Shown here one piece after another: positions 17,014 through 22,461 of a stretch of 38,092 nt of DNA. How positions within the stretch are numbered: position 1 is the stretch's first letter; each line of letters starts with the position of its first letter. The translations under genes and the position numbers were made by a program. Origin of the DNA: a virus. The notes under the pieces are model-generated. The model ran no database searches, had not been told where the DNA came from, and saw only the letters and a list, made by a program, of their open reading frames with translations. The stretch covers positions 1-38,092 of the IMG/VR virus record IMGVR_UViG_3300048591_000279. One strand, 5' to 3'.

Positions 17014-17043
17014 TGAATTTATTTATTTGTTTTAAATTCTCTA

Positions 17044-17075
17044 CAAATATATATAGTATATACGAGATACACAAG
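17044..17075 (-). promoter_or_regulatory. Bacteroidota-type promoter inside cassette I
   Basis: Minus strand: CTTG (17075-17072), 20 nt, then TATATTTG (17051-17044), an exact TAnnTTTG -7 box. Transcription would begin about 25 nt before the zinc ribbon ATG. The cassette therefore carries its own promoter. Confidence 0.65.
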
Positions 17076-17162
17076 AAAAAAGTAAAATATTTTTTGCCAT
17101 CCCACAAAAAAGAACAAAAAACATTGCTCCGATTGAAGTTTAGTGCTAAAAATCCGCAACGA

Positions 17163-17266
17163 GAGCATAACAGCACCTATACAAAATAAAAGTGGCTGTG
17201 AGCATCCTGCAAATATTGAAATTTAGTGGTAGCCACTTTTACTTCGTATAGCCGCAAAACGTTATT
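17163..17266 (-). repeat. attC-like junction hairpin upstream of cassette I
   Basis: Arms of 21 bp at 17177-17197 and 17231-17251 match at 19/21, with both differences wobble-compatible on the minus strand; 33-nt loop. Flanks are GAGCATAAC (17163-17171) and AACGTTATT at the stop of the preceding phage gene. The part GCTATACGAAGT resembles the downstream scars (GCTATACGCAAGT). Confidence 0.8.
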
Positions 17267-17429
17267 TTTTCATTGATTTTACAAACATATCAAAACTTTC
17301 GCCCTGCACCGCCGCTACCATTGCGGCCCGGATCAGTTCGATCACAAGCGGATCATTCAGCAACTTCCGGCGGCGGGTCTGGATCGGCACGCGGAAGGTC
17401 AGCCACGGCGGGTAAAATTTGCGGGTCAT
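17262..17429 (-). CDS. Small basic hypothetical protein
   Basis: 55 residues starting MTRKFYPPWLTFRVPIQTRR at the ATG (17429-17427), which overlaps the upstream stop as ATGA. A longer frame to 17468 is less likely. Basic, with a C-terminal helix (ELIRAAMVAAVQGESFDMFV). No family recognised. It is the last backbone gene before cassette array 1. Confidence 0.6.
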   Translation of the reverse strand: MTRKFYPPWLTFRVPIQTRRRKLLNDPLVIELIRAAMVAAVQGESFDMFVKSMKK

Positions 17430-17719
17430 TTCGGGGCCTCCGGTTTGAGTAGTTCGGATTTTAGCCAATCATAAAGTTCCCGCCTATTCTTTAGCATAAC
17501 CATATCGAGAAAATACTGTCGATCCGGCCACCTCCGTTCCACTTCCTCGGCGAAGGACTTATTAATGTCTGGTTCGGGCTGGAATGGCAATTCCTCAAAA
17601 CTACCGTTTCCACAGATACCGCTTGTCCGATAATCATTTGGTGCTTTACAGAAAGTAGGTATAAGACAATTATTTGTCCTAATAATCGCACCACATCTTG
17701 TGCATTTGTAGTGTTTCAT
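17426..17719 (-). CDS. Zinc-ribbon hypothetical protein
   Basis: 97 residues. CTRC (6-9) followed by further Cys pairs (NNCLIPTFC; GICGNG) suggests a zinc-binding N-terminal half. The C-terminal half is a charged helix (EEVERRWPDRQYFLDMVML). ATGA/near-overlap on both sides places it in a run of coupled small early genes. Function unknown. Confidence 0.65.
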   Translation of the reverse strand: MKHYKCTRCGAIIRTNNCLIPTFCKAPNDYRTSGICGNGSFEELPFQPEPDINKSFAEEVERRWPDRQYFLDMVMLKNRRELYDWLKSELLKPEAPK

Positions 17720-18072
17720 GGTTTTTCGGTTTTAGGCGGATCTGGTAATCTCATCCAATGCGTGGGCTCAATATCATGGTGGCAGCGGAAGTTATCACCG
17801 TCATACCATCCAATATCTACATTAACGCCGTCGGTCACAAGTAGGTCATCAACGCCTTCGCCTATCGTTCGCTCTCCTACCTGTATCCATCCATCCCTGT
17901 CCGGCTGTTGTGGCATCGGTTCGGGTTCATCCGCCTCCGGTATGGATCGGTAGGCTTCGGATTGGATGAAATATTCCCAGGCCTCATTATAGGTGACATT
18001 GGCGAAGTCAAACCTTTTAATGCAACCTGCAAAAAAAATCGCAATCCGTTTTTCACGCTCTTGTGTTGTCAT
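17716..18072 (-). CDS. DUF551-domain protein
   Basis: 118 residues. The C-terminal half reads GWIQVGERTIGEGVDDLLVT... GWYDGDNF... PTHWMRLPDPP, which matches the pattern of the phage-common DUF551 domain (W-I-x-V at its start and THWMPLPEPP at its end). The N-terminal half is helical. The domain's molecular role is unknown. Confidence 0.75.
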   Translation of the reverse strand: MTTQEREKRIAIFFAGCIKRFDFANVTYNEAWEYFIQSEAYRSIPEADEPEPMPQQPDRDGWIQVGERTIGEGVDDLLVTDGVNVDIGWYDGDNFRCHHDIEPTHWMRLPDPPKTEKP

Positions 18073-18266
18073 CGTTTGTCTTTTATAAGGTTATTGTCGT
18101 CACTCATGTAATCAATCATCATTTTCAACCCGCCCGCCTTTTTTGTGGCTAATTCAAATATTTCCTTGTCAAATGCTTTTTCAGCATAATAAGCAATCAA
18201 TACATAGTTTTCAAACATTGCTTTTTTCTCCGCAAGTAGTTCCATTTGCAACTCCATTAGGCTCAT
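18069..18266 (-). CDS. Small helical hypothetical protein
   Basis: 65 residues starting MSLMELQMELLAEKKAMF at 18266, which overlaps the upstream stop as ATGA; a longer frame to 18290 is rejected for that reason. Almost entirely helical, probably coiled coil. No family recognised. Confidence 0.65.
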   Translation of the reverse strand: MSLMELQMELLAEKKAMFENYVLIAYYAEKAFDKEIFELATKKAGGLKMMIDYMSDDNNLIKDKR

Positions 18267-18397
18267 CGTTTGTCCTCCACCCGTACCCATGCCAGCACCA
18301 TGTATCCGGGTCTTAATTGCTGTAACTCGGTTCGTGTCGCCCGGACGGTCTGCTGTGGCTGTCCGGGATATTGCAGGATAAAATCAAATCGTTCCAT
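18263..18397 (-). CDS. 44-residue hypothetical protein
   Basis: MERFDFILQYPGQPQQTVRA continuing to VRVEDKR. It overlaps the radical SAM gene end by 14 nt and the next start by ATGA. The coupling at both ends supports it despite its size. No motif recognised. Confidence 0.6.
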   Translation of the reverse strand: MERFDFILQYPGQPQQTVRATRTELQQLRPGYMVLAWVRVEDKR

Positions 18398-19187
18398 GTG
18401 GTGCCTCCTGAAAAATGTTGTAATCCCGGCCAATACTGGTAGATATTTCGATTATTGGTAACAGCTTCCGGATAGAATCTTTCCAGTAGATTTTGAAACC
18501 ATTGGCGTGTGCCAGCTTCGTAACGTTCACGAAAAAGTCGCGTAATTCTCCCGTGTAGGTGATCCGCTTACCGGACATCAATCCAATCTTATACAGGTCA
18601 CAAAACCCTGCCGTCTGCCCAATCATCCGGTAACTGGAATCAAAGTCCACAATCGGCTCAATGCTGGCCCATGTTTTGAACCCGGCATCATGAAGTTTTC
18701 GCATGGCTTCGATCCGTTCATCGTTCGTGCTGGCTCCTGGTTCCAGTTCATCATGGCCGGTGAGGGTGAAGCCAATGGCGACCTTTTGTTCATATCCTTT
18801 GGGTATTCCAAACATCAGTTTCAGTGCGCCATCTGCTATTTTGGTTAACACCTTAACCGGAATTCCGTGAGTATGGCACGATGATATTGCCGTCCACGTC
18901 ATACCGTATGTCTCGGGCAGAAGAGGATCTGTTGTGAACGAAAAGAAAACGCCATGCTTCTGAAGTTCTGGCTTATTTAAGTATATCTCGTGCGAAAATA
19001 TATTTAACGCATGACCTGTGTTTTTGAAACACTTTTTGAGCGTTGGCTTATCTCCGCCCATTACCCCGGCCAGAATGCCCTTTTTGCAATAGCAATAGGT
19101 ACACCTGTTGGAACACCCAACATAGAAGTTACACGCCCATTTTGCGTATTCAGCCGCTTTCCCTGTCGGTTGATAAATTGCTTTCAT
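18384..19187 (-). CDS. Radical SAM protein, spore photoproduct lyase-like
   Basis: 267 residues. CSNRCTYC gives Cys25, Cys29 and Cys32 (CxxxCxxC), the [4Fe-4S] cluster motif of radical SAM enzymes. Motifs along the barrel include FFSFTTDPLLPETYG, VAIGFTLTG and WASIEPIVD, typical of the SPL/Rv2578c-like group common in phages. It may act on DNA lesions or phage DNA modification; the substrate cannot be read from sequence. It starts ATGA-coupled to an upstream membrane peptide. Confidence 0.85.
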   Translation of the reverse strand: MKAIYQPTGKAAEYAKWACNFYVGCSNRCTYCYCKKGILAGVMGGDKPTLKKCFKNTGHALNIFSHEIYLNKPELQKHGVFFSFTTDPLLPETYGMTWTAISSCHTHGIPVKVLTKIADGALKLMFGIPKGYEQKVAIGFTLTGHDELEPGASTNDERIEAMRKLHDAGFKTWASIEPIVDFDSSYRMIGQTAGFCDLYKIGLMSGKRITYTGELRDFFVNVTKLAHANGFKIYWKDSIRKLLPIIEISTSIGRDYNIFQEAPHGTI

Positions 19188-19333
19188 GCTTTAGCCTCCG
19201 GTAAAAGTCCAAAGTGATTCATAACGAGTAGGAATAGGATGACAGCAGCGAGTACCGCCAACCCGATAAAACTGATCCGGTAAGAGCCTTCGATCTGATC
19301 GGTGCGCTTACCTTGATTTTCGTTTGTTCTCAT
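19184..19333 (-). CDS. 49-residue single-pass membrane protein
   Basis: MRTNENQGKRTDQIEGSYRI leads into one hydrophobic segment (FIGLAVLAAVILFLLVMNHF). It is joined by ATGA overlaps to the genes on both sides. N-terminus charged, C-terminus short. Function unknown; it forms a pair with the next membrane peptide. Confidence 0.65.
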   Translation of the reverse strand: MRTNENQGKRTDQIEGSYRISFIGLAVLAAVILFLLVMNHFGLLPEAKA

Positions 19334-19461
19334 GGCATCGGGTAATTATTGATTAGATCATATCCGGTTTTTATCGCCACATAGAGTAAAATAATCACCA
19401 AACAGGCGTAAAGTAGTTTTTCGCTTGTCGGCATCCGGCTGTCGTTTGTTGCGGTTGTCAT
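19330..19461 (-). CDS. 43-residue single-pass membrane protein
   Basis: MTTATNDSRMPTSEKLLYAC then VIILLYVAI, one short transmembrane segment. ATGA overlaps with the HTH-like gene and with the 49-residue membrane gene. Two small membrane proteins in a row could form a complex; no homologue recognised. Confidence 0.65.
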   Translation of the reverse strand: MTTATNDSRMPTSEKLLYACLVIILLYVAIKTGYDLINNYPMP

Positions 19462-19673
19462 GGCTCAATAAGTTTGTCGATTTCGTTCACTCCGAACAGT
19501 TCTGCCAACGCCTTAACTTGGTCAAGCGCGGCTTTCCGGTAGTTGTTTTTTTCAAAGGTTTTCATCGCCACGTAGCGGCTGTGATCGGTACTATCCGGCC
19601 ACATTGCACGGGCTACATCATCGGTCGTTGCGCCCGATTCTGCCATTAACTGCTTGATTCTAAATTTACTCAT
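19458..19673 (-). CDS. Probable HTH (Cro/CI-like) regulator
   Basis: 71 residues. The order RIKQLMAESGATTDDVARAM, then an asparagine-rich turn and ALDQVKALAELFGVNEIDKL, is the five-helix pattern of small XRE-family regulators, though shorter at the end. It has no partner repressor in the window, so it may be a Cro-like controller of the early and late promoters. Confidence 0.55.
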   Translation of the reverse strand: MSKFRIKQLMAESGATTDDVARAMWPDSTDHSRYVAMKTFEKNNYRKAALDQVKALAELFGVNEIDKLIEP

Positions 19674-19675
19674 TG

Positions 19676-19900
19676 CTAATAAATTATTACTTCGTTCATA
19701 CTAACTACAATACAGCGCAATCCAAGCGCATCGGACAATTTGAATAACTGTTCAAAGTCCAACCAAAGATCCTCAGTTGATGTAATTGCCAAATCGTTTT
19801 CATCATCAAGTGTTGCGGTCAATCTTTGACCCATGATCCGATCCTCAGCGATCAGTCTTTTTAATACCGAAAGCCTCCATTCCTTCTGTTCAGTTGTCAT
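19676..19900 (-). CDS. Hypothetical acidic protein
   Basis: 74 residues from MTTEQKEWRLSVLKRLIAED at 19900; the longer frame to 19948 overlaps the previous gene and is not needed. Helical N-terminal half, acidic middle (LDDENDLAITSTEDLWLDFE). No family recognised. Confidence 0.55.
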   Translation of the reverse strand: MTTEQKEWRLSVLKRLIAEDRIMGQRLTATLDDENDLAITSTEDLWLDFEQLFKLSDALGLRCIVVSMNEVIIY

Positions 19901-20171
19901 TGTAGTTGCTTTTAATGTAGTTAATAATGTCTGCGTCCATCCATTCATTCTGCTCCGCTAAATCACGCACCTCTTCAGCCAGATACGGCTTAATCCGTTT
20001 TCTGGGTACTTTTACTTGAGGCTCGTCGTCATCGCATAATATGATGGTGGAGCCGTCTGAAAAGGTAAATCGGTACTGCGGTGATTCCGGTTCACAGTCA
20101 TCCCAGCCTTCGCCGGTTATGTACGGGTCACGCTCGATCCCGTAGCACATTGAATTAGGGTAGTTTTCCAT
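19890..20171 (-). CDS. Hypothetical protein
   Basis: 93 residues from MENYPNSMCYGIERDPYITG at 20171. A longer frame to 20264 exists, but it would run into the preceding 58-residue gene; the start at 20171 also follows a typical leader with AAACAACAGTAAA. An acidic strand region (FSDGSTIILCDDDEPQV) is followed by a helical end. No family recognised. Confidence 0.6.
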   Translation of the reverse strand: MENYPNSMCYGIERDPYITGEGWDDCEPESPQYRFTFSDGSTIILCDDDEPQVKVPRKRIKPYLAEEVRDLAEQNEWMDADIINYIKSNYNDN

Positions 20172-20224
20172 TTTACTGTTGTTTAATCCCCGTATGGCCG
20201 ATAGGACAGCCGTTAAAATTGTTA

Positions 20225-20401
20225 CTATTCGCCCGGTTGAAGTTCTACTGCCCAAATGTGACAATCTTTCCAGTCCGGTGAGTTGCGGCGTTTGACTGCT
20301 GCAATAGCGGATTTTTCGGTTTTACCGTCTGCCATATCAAAATACCTTGTGTACTGATTGGCTGCAATGTAGGCGCGGAATTTTTTTGCTGTTGTTTTCA
20401 T
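20225..20401 (-). CDS. 58-residue basic hypothetical protein
   Basis: ATG at 20401-20399; product MKTTAKKFRAYIAANQYTRY ... CHIWAVELQPGE. Basic N-terminal half (KTEKSAIAAVKRRN). It follows the 70-residue gene by 12 nt. Unrecognised; the conserved-looking W/H end suggests a folded domain. Confidence 0.6.
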   Translation of the reverse strand: MKTTAKKFRAYIAANQYTRYFDMADGKTEKSAIAAVKRRNSPDWKDCHIWAVELQPGE

Positions 20402-20413
20402 GGTTTTGGCGTA

Positions 20414-20626
20414 TTAGCGATTTATGTACTCAATTACTTTATCAGTTGTCTTCTGGCAGTCAATAGTCATTTCACGGCCATTATCCTTTGCTGTCCAGCT
20501 TATACCACCATTATAGATCATGTGTTGGTTTTTATTACTGTCTAATCCAAATACAAAGCCGTAATCTTTTCCGGATACAAGATCGGTAGCCTGCTTGTCT
20601 TGGTTCATCATTGCTGTTAAGTTCAT
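20414..20626 (-). CDS. 70-residue hypothetical protein, first gene behind promoter P1
   Basis: MNLTAMMNQDKQATDLVSGK ... ISWTAKDNGREMTIDCQKTT. Preceded by a leader AACAAACAACAGTTAAAAAC and a good promoter (20659-20687). It therefore begins a new transcription unit within the early block. No family recognised. Confidence 0.6.
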   Translation of the reverse strand: MNLTAMMNQDKQATDLVSGKDYGFVFGLDSNKNQHMIYNGGISWTAKDNGREMTIDCQKTTDKVIEYINR

Positions 20627-20640
20627 CTTGTTTTGTTTTT

Positions 20641-20687
20641 AACTGTTGTTTGTTGTACCAAAGTTAAACAAATAATTTAATATCCAA
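20641..20687 (-). promoter_or_regulatory. Promoter P1 with operator-like leader
   Basis: Minus strand: TTG (20687-20685), 18 nt, TAACTTTG (20666-20659), a full TAnnTTTG match. Downstream lies CAACAAACAACAGTTAA. About 45 bp are nearly identical to 29402-29448. The -33 box overlaps the stop of the upstream nuclease gene. Confidence 0.7.
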
Positions 20688-21024
20688 CTATGTTTTCAAT
20701 TATTTTTTGAAAAAAATCTATTGACCTCACCTCAAAACATTTCCCTCCCTGATTCTCAACCGTTTGGATAAACGATAACTGAGCCGGGCTAAGGTGATCC
20801 GCGCCAATCTTGAAGTCAAAAAAGTACAGCACGCCCCGGTAAAAAAACTCATAATCGAGCACCCCGGCAACTAACCCCATGTGTTTGAGTTTTGCCATCT
20901 TGATCCGCGCGTCACCGGTTTCCGTTGTCAGGTTATTGATATTCGCATGGAACAGCATCCGAAGTTCCGGGTACGTGTTCCACATCCAGAGATGACAGGC
21001 GGATTGGAGTTGGTTGTGGGTCAT
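20677..21024 (-). CDS. VRR-NUC domain nuclease
   Basis: 115 residues. GLVAGVLDYEFFYRGVLYFF ... DFKIGADHLSPAQLSFI matches the VRR-NUC core (G.pD / E/D-x-K / hLs..Q), a PD-(D/E)XK-type nuclease domain often stand-alone in phages. It may resolve replication or recombination intermediates. The D-x-K variant replaces the common E-x-K. It follows cassette array 2. Confidence 0.75.
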   Translation of the reverse strand: MTHNQLQSACHLWMWNTYPELRMLFHANINNLTTETGDARIKMAKLKHMGLVAGVLDYEFFYRGVLYFFDFKIGADHLSPAQLSFIQTVENQGGKCFEVRSIDFFQKIIENIVGY

Positions 21025-21040
21025 GGGGTAAATTTAGAGT

Positions 21041-21091
21041 GATAGGCGCAATGCGTCTATACAACTTGCGTATAGCGGCTCGTTACAGGCA
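21041..21091 (-). repeat. Downstream edge (scar) of cassette array 2
   Basis: Contains the 3' core GTTACAGGCA (plus, 21082-21091) and 21041-21085, about 85% identical to 15995-16039, including CAACTTGCGTATAGCGG. CTATAC...GTATAG gives a small 6-bp-arm palindrome. It probably marks the phage-side attachment sequence shared by both arrays. Confidence 0.75.
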
Positions 21092-21094
21092 ATA

Positions 21095-22066
21095 CTACCA
21101 CACTGCATATTTCAGAATGTGTGCGATAATATCAACTGTCCAACCATCGCCAATACAATCATACGCTTCATCGTAATTTAATATCGAAGTATAGCCAATT
21201 GGTAATGTTTGTAATTTTTCGAGTTCATTTTGTGAAAGATAGCGATAAACACCATCTTTCAATAAGTAGTTTTCGTTCCATTTTTTATGTCCATTTGCTG
21301 TTAAGCATCCGCTTTTGGGATATGGATTTACTCTTGTGTATCCTTTCTCAATGCTTTTTTTGCCACTTTCATTTGTAAGCCAATCAATTCTGCTTTTATC
21401 GGCAGTTTGTCCATCAAATTCAAAAACATCTCTTGTTGTTATTCCTTTGTCAATTGGTTGTTTTATTCCTGGAATATTTGTCCAATAATATCTCGGTCTA
21501 TTTTGTGCAGAAACCAACCTGCTATTTATGGAAATTGGCATTACACCTAATGTTTCCGTAATTATTTTAGTTGCTTCTTTATTTCCATGTGTGTTTTCAA
21601 AAAGGAAATAAACGTCTGGGTTTTCAATTTGTATTTCTCTCAAAACTCTAACAGCGTCATAAAATAATTTACTTTCATCATGTTCTAATCCTTCTTGGTT
21701 TTTATTTAATCTTGAAATACCCTTACAAGGCGAACCAGCTAAAAATAAATGAATGTCGTCTTCAATAAATCTTACGTGAGAAGACGCTAAATCAACTTCA
21801 ATCCCAATTTTAGTATAATGCACATTTCTAACATCACCCAATTGTATTGTTTTTGGGTAGTTGTTATTTGTGCATTTTATTGCATGTGGTTTTATTTCAC
21901 AAGCAAAGTATTTATTTACCTTATGTCCAGCTCTTTCTAATGCTATTTGCCCACAACTAATGCCATCAAAAAAAGATAACACATTAATACCGTACTGCCT
22001 GTAACACGGTATAAAACCAATAGCGGTTTCGGTGGTGTTCGGAGCGTTTGTTGTATCTATATTCAT
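21095..22066 (-). CDS. Cassette V: DNA (cytosine-5) methyltransferase
   Basis: 323 residues. Motif I VLSFFDGISCGQ (29-40), motif IV GSPCKGIS (Cys114 nucleophile), motif VI ENTH (157-160; ENT in place of the usual ENV) and motif VIII QNRPRYYW (from 188). It transfers a methyl group to cytosine C5, probably shielding phage DNA from host restriction. The frame begins at 22066, but this ATG lies in the loop of the upstream junction hairpin. The family core starts at Val29, so GTG at 21982 may be the original start and residues 1-28 a fusion created by insertion. Confidence 0.9.
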   Translation of the reverse strand: MNIDTTNAPNTTETAIGFIPCYRQYGINVLSFFDGISCGQIALERAGHKVNKYFACEIKPHAIKCTNNNYPKTIQLGDVRNVHYTKIGIEVDLASSHVRFIEDDIHLFLAGSPCKGISRLNKNQEGLEHDESKLFYDAVRVLREIQIENPDVYFLFENTHGNKEATKIITETLGVMPISINSRLVSAQNRPRYYWTNIPGIKQPIDKGITTRDVFEFDGQTADKSRIDWLTNESGKKSIEKGYTRVNPYPKSGCLTANGHKKWNENYLLKDGVYRYLSQNELEKLQTLPIGYTSILNYDEAYDCIGDGWTVDIIAHILKYAVW

Positions 22067-22137
22067 TCTGCTAATTTGATAAGTTATTACTATTTATTCC
22101 GCTACTGGTCTTATACCCAGCCGTTACCGCCAATTAA
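21996..22137 (-). repeat. attC-like junction hairpin between cassettes IV and V
   Basis: Arms of 19 bp at 22008-22026 and 22099-22117 match at 17/19, both differences G.U on minus; 72-nt loop with AATAGTAATAACTTA. Cores are TGCCTGTAAC (21996-22005) and GTTACCGCCAATTAA (22123-22137). It overlaps the annotated start of the methyltransferase. Confidence 0.8.
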
Positions 22138-22349
22138 AAGCGGACATTACCACCTGACACAATTTCAATATCCCTTTTCATCCAGTAAGCACGTTGAACA
22201 TATTCAGGATAATCATTCCATTTCTCGCTTTCATCTCCTTCTATTTCTTCAATTATACGAAGTTCCTCAAAGGGATATTCGGAATGTTGTGGATAAACTG
22301 CCATCAAGGTGTTTATCATAAAATTTAAAGTTGCTTGTTCTTTTGTCAT
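22134..22349 (-). CDS. Cassette IV: small acidic hypothetical protein
   Basis: 71 residues from MTKEQATLNFMINTLMAVYP at 22349, 12 nt after the 5' core; the longer frame to 22391 would run into the hairpin arm. Acidic centre (EELRIIEEIEGDESEKWND). The stop is inside the 3' core. No family recognised. Confidence 0.7.
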   Translation of the reverse strand: MTKEQATLNFMINTLMAVYPQHSEYPFEELRIIEEIEGDESEKWNDYPEYVQRAYWMKRDIEIVSGGNVRF

Positions 22350-22360
22350 TTTGAATAAAA

Positions 22361-22461
22361 TTAACTGGCGGTAACAAGGGCTAAAACGCAACCCTAATCA
22401 ACGACAGTGGTTAAACATTAAATTTTACAAAGGGCTGCGTTTAGCCCCGATGCGTTAAAAC
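22361..22461 (-). repeat. attC-like junction hairpin between primase gene and cassette IV
   Basis: Arms of 18 and 17 nt at 22378-22395 and 22431-22447 pair with one bulge and one wobble; 35-nt loop related to that of the 17163 site (AAATTT..AAT..TTT). The primase stop TAA lies in the outer core TTTTAACG. Confidence 0.8.

Larger units (their letters stand above)
16036..17171 (-). mobile_element. Cassette array 1: three integron-like gene cassettes
   Basis: In sense order: cassette I (zinc ribbon plus RHH-like gene), cassette II (45-residue zinc-finger gene) and cassette III (70-residue CxxC gene). Each starts with GTT... and ends with its reverse complement: I, GTTATGCTC/GAGCATAAC; II, GTTATGCAAC/GTTGCATAAC; III, GTTAGCAGC/GCTGCTAAC. 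All three are perfect matches. Junctions carry long hairpins. The array looks more AT-rich than its flanks. No integrase gene is present in the window, so cassettes were probably acquired by recombination in trans. Confidence 0.75.
21082..22375 (-). mobile_element. Cassette array 2: two integron-like gene cassettes
   Basis: Cassette IV holds the 71-residue acidic gene and cassette V the C5 methyltransferase. Ends: IV GTTACCGCCAGTTAA against TTAATTGGCGGTAAC (14/15 complementary); V GTTACAGGCA against TGCCTGTAAC (10/10). Hairpins lie at 22361-22461 and 21996-22137. The array is inserted between the primase-helicase and the VRR-NUC gene and looks AT-rich compared with both. Confidence 0.75.
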
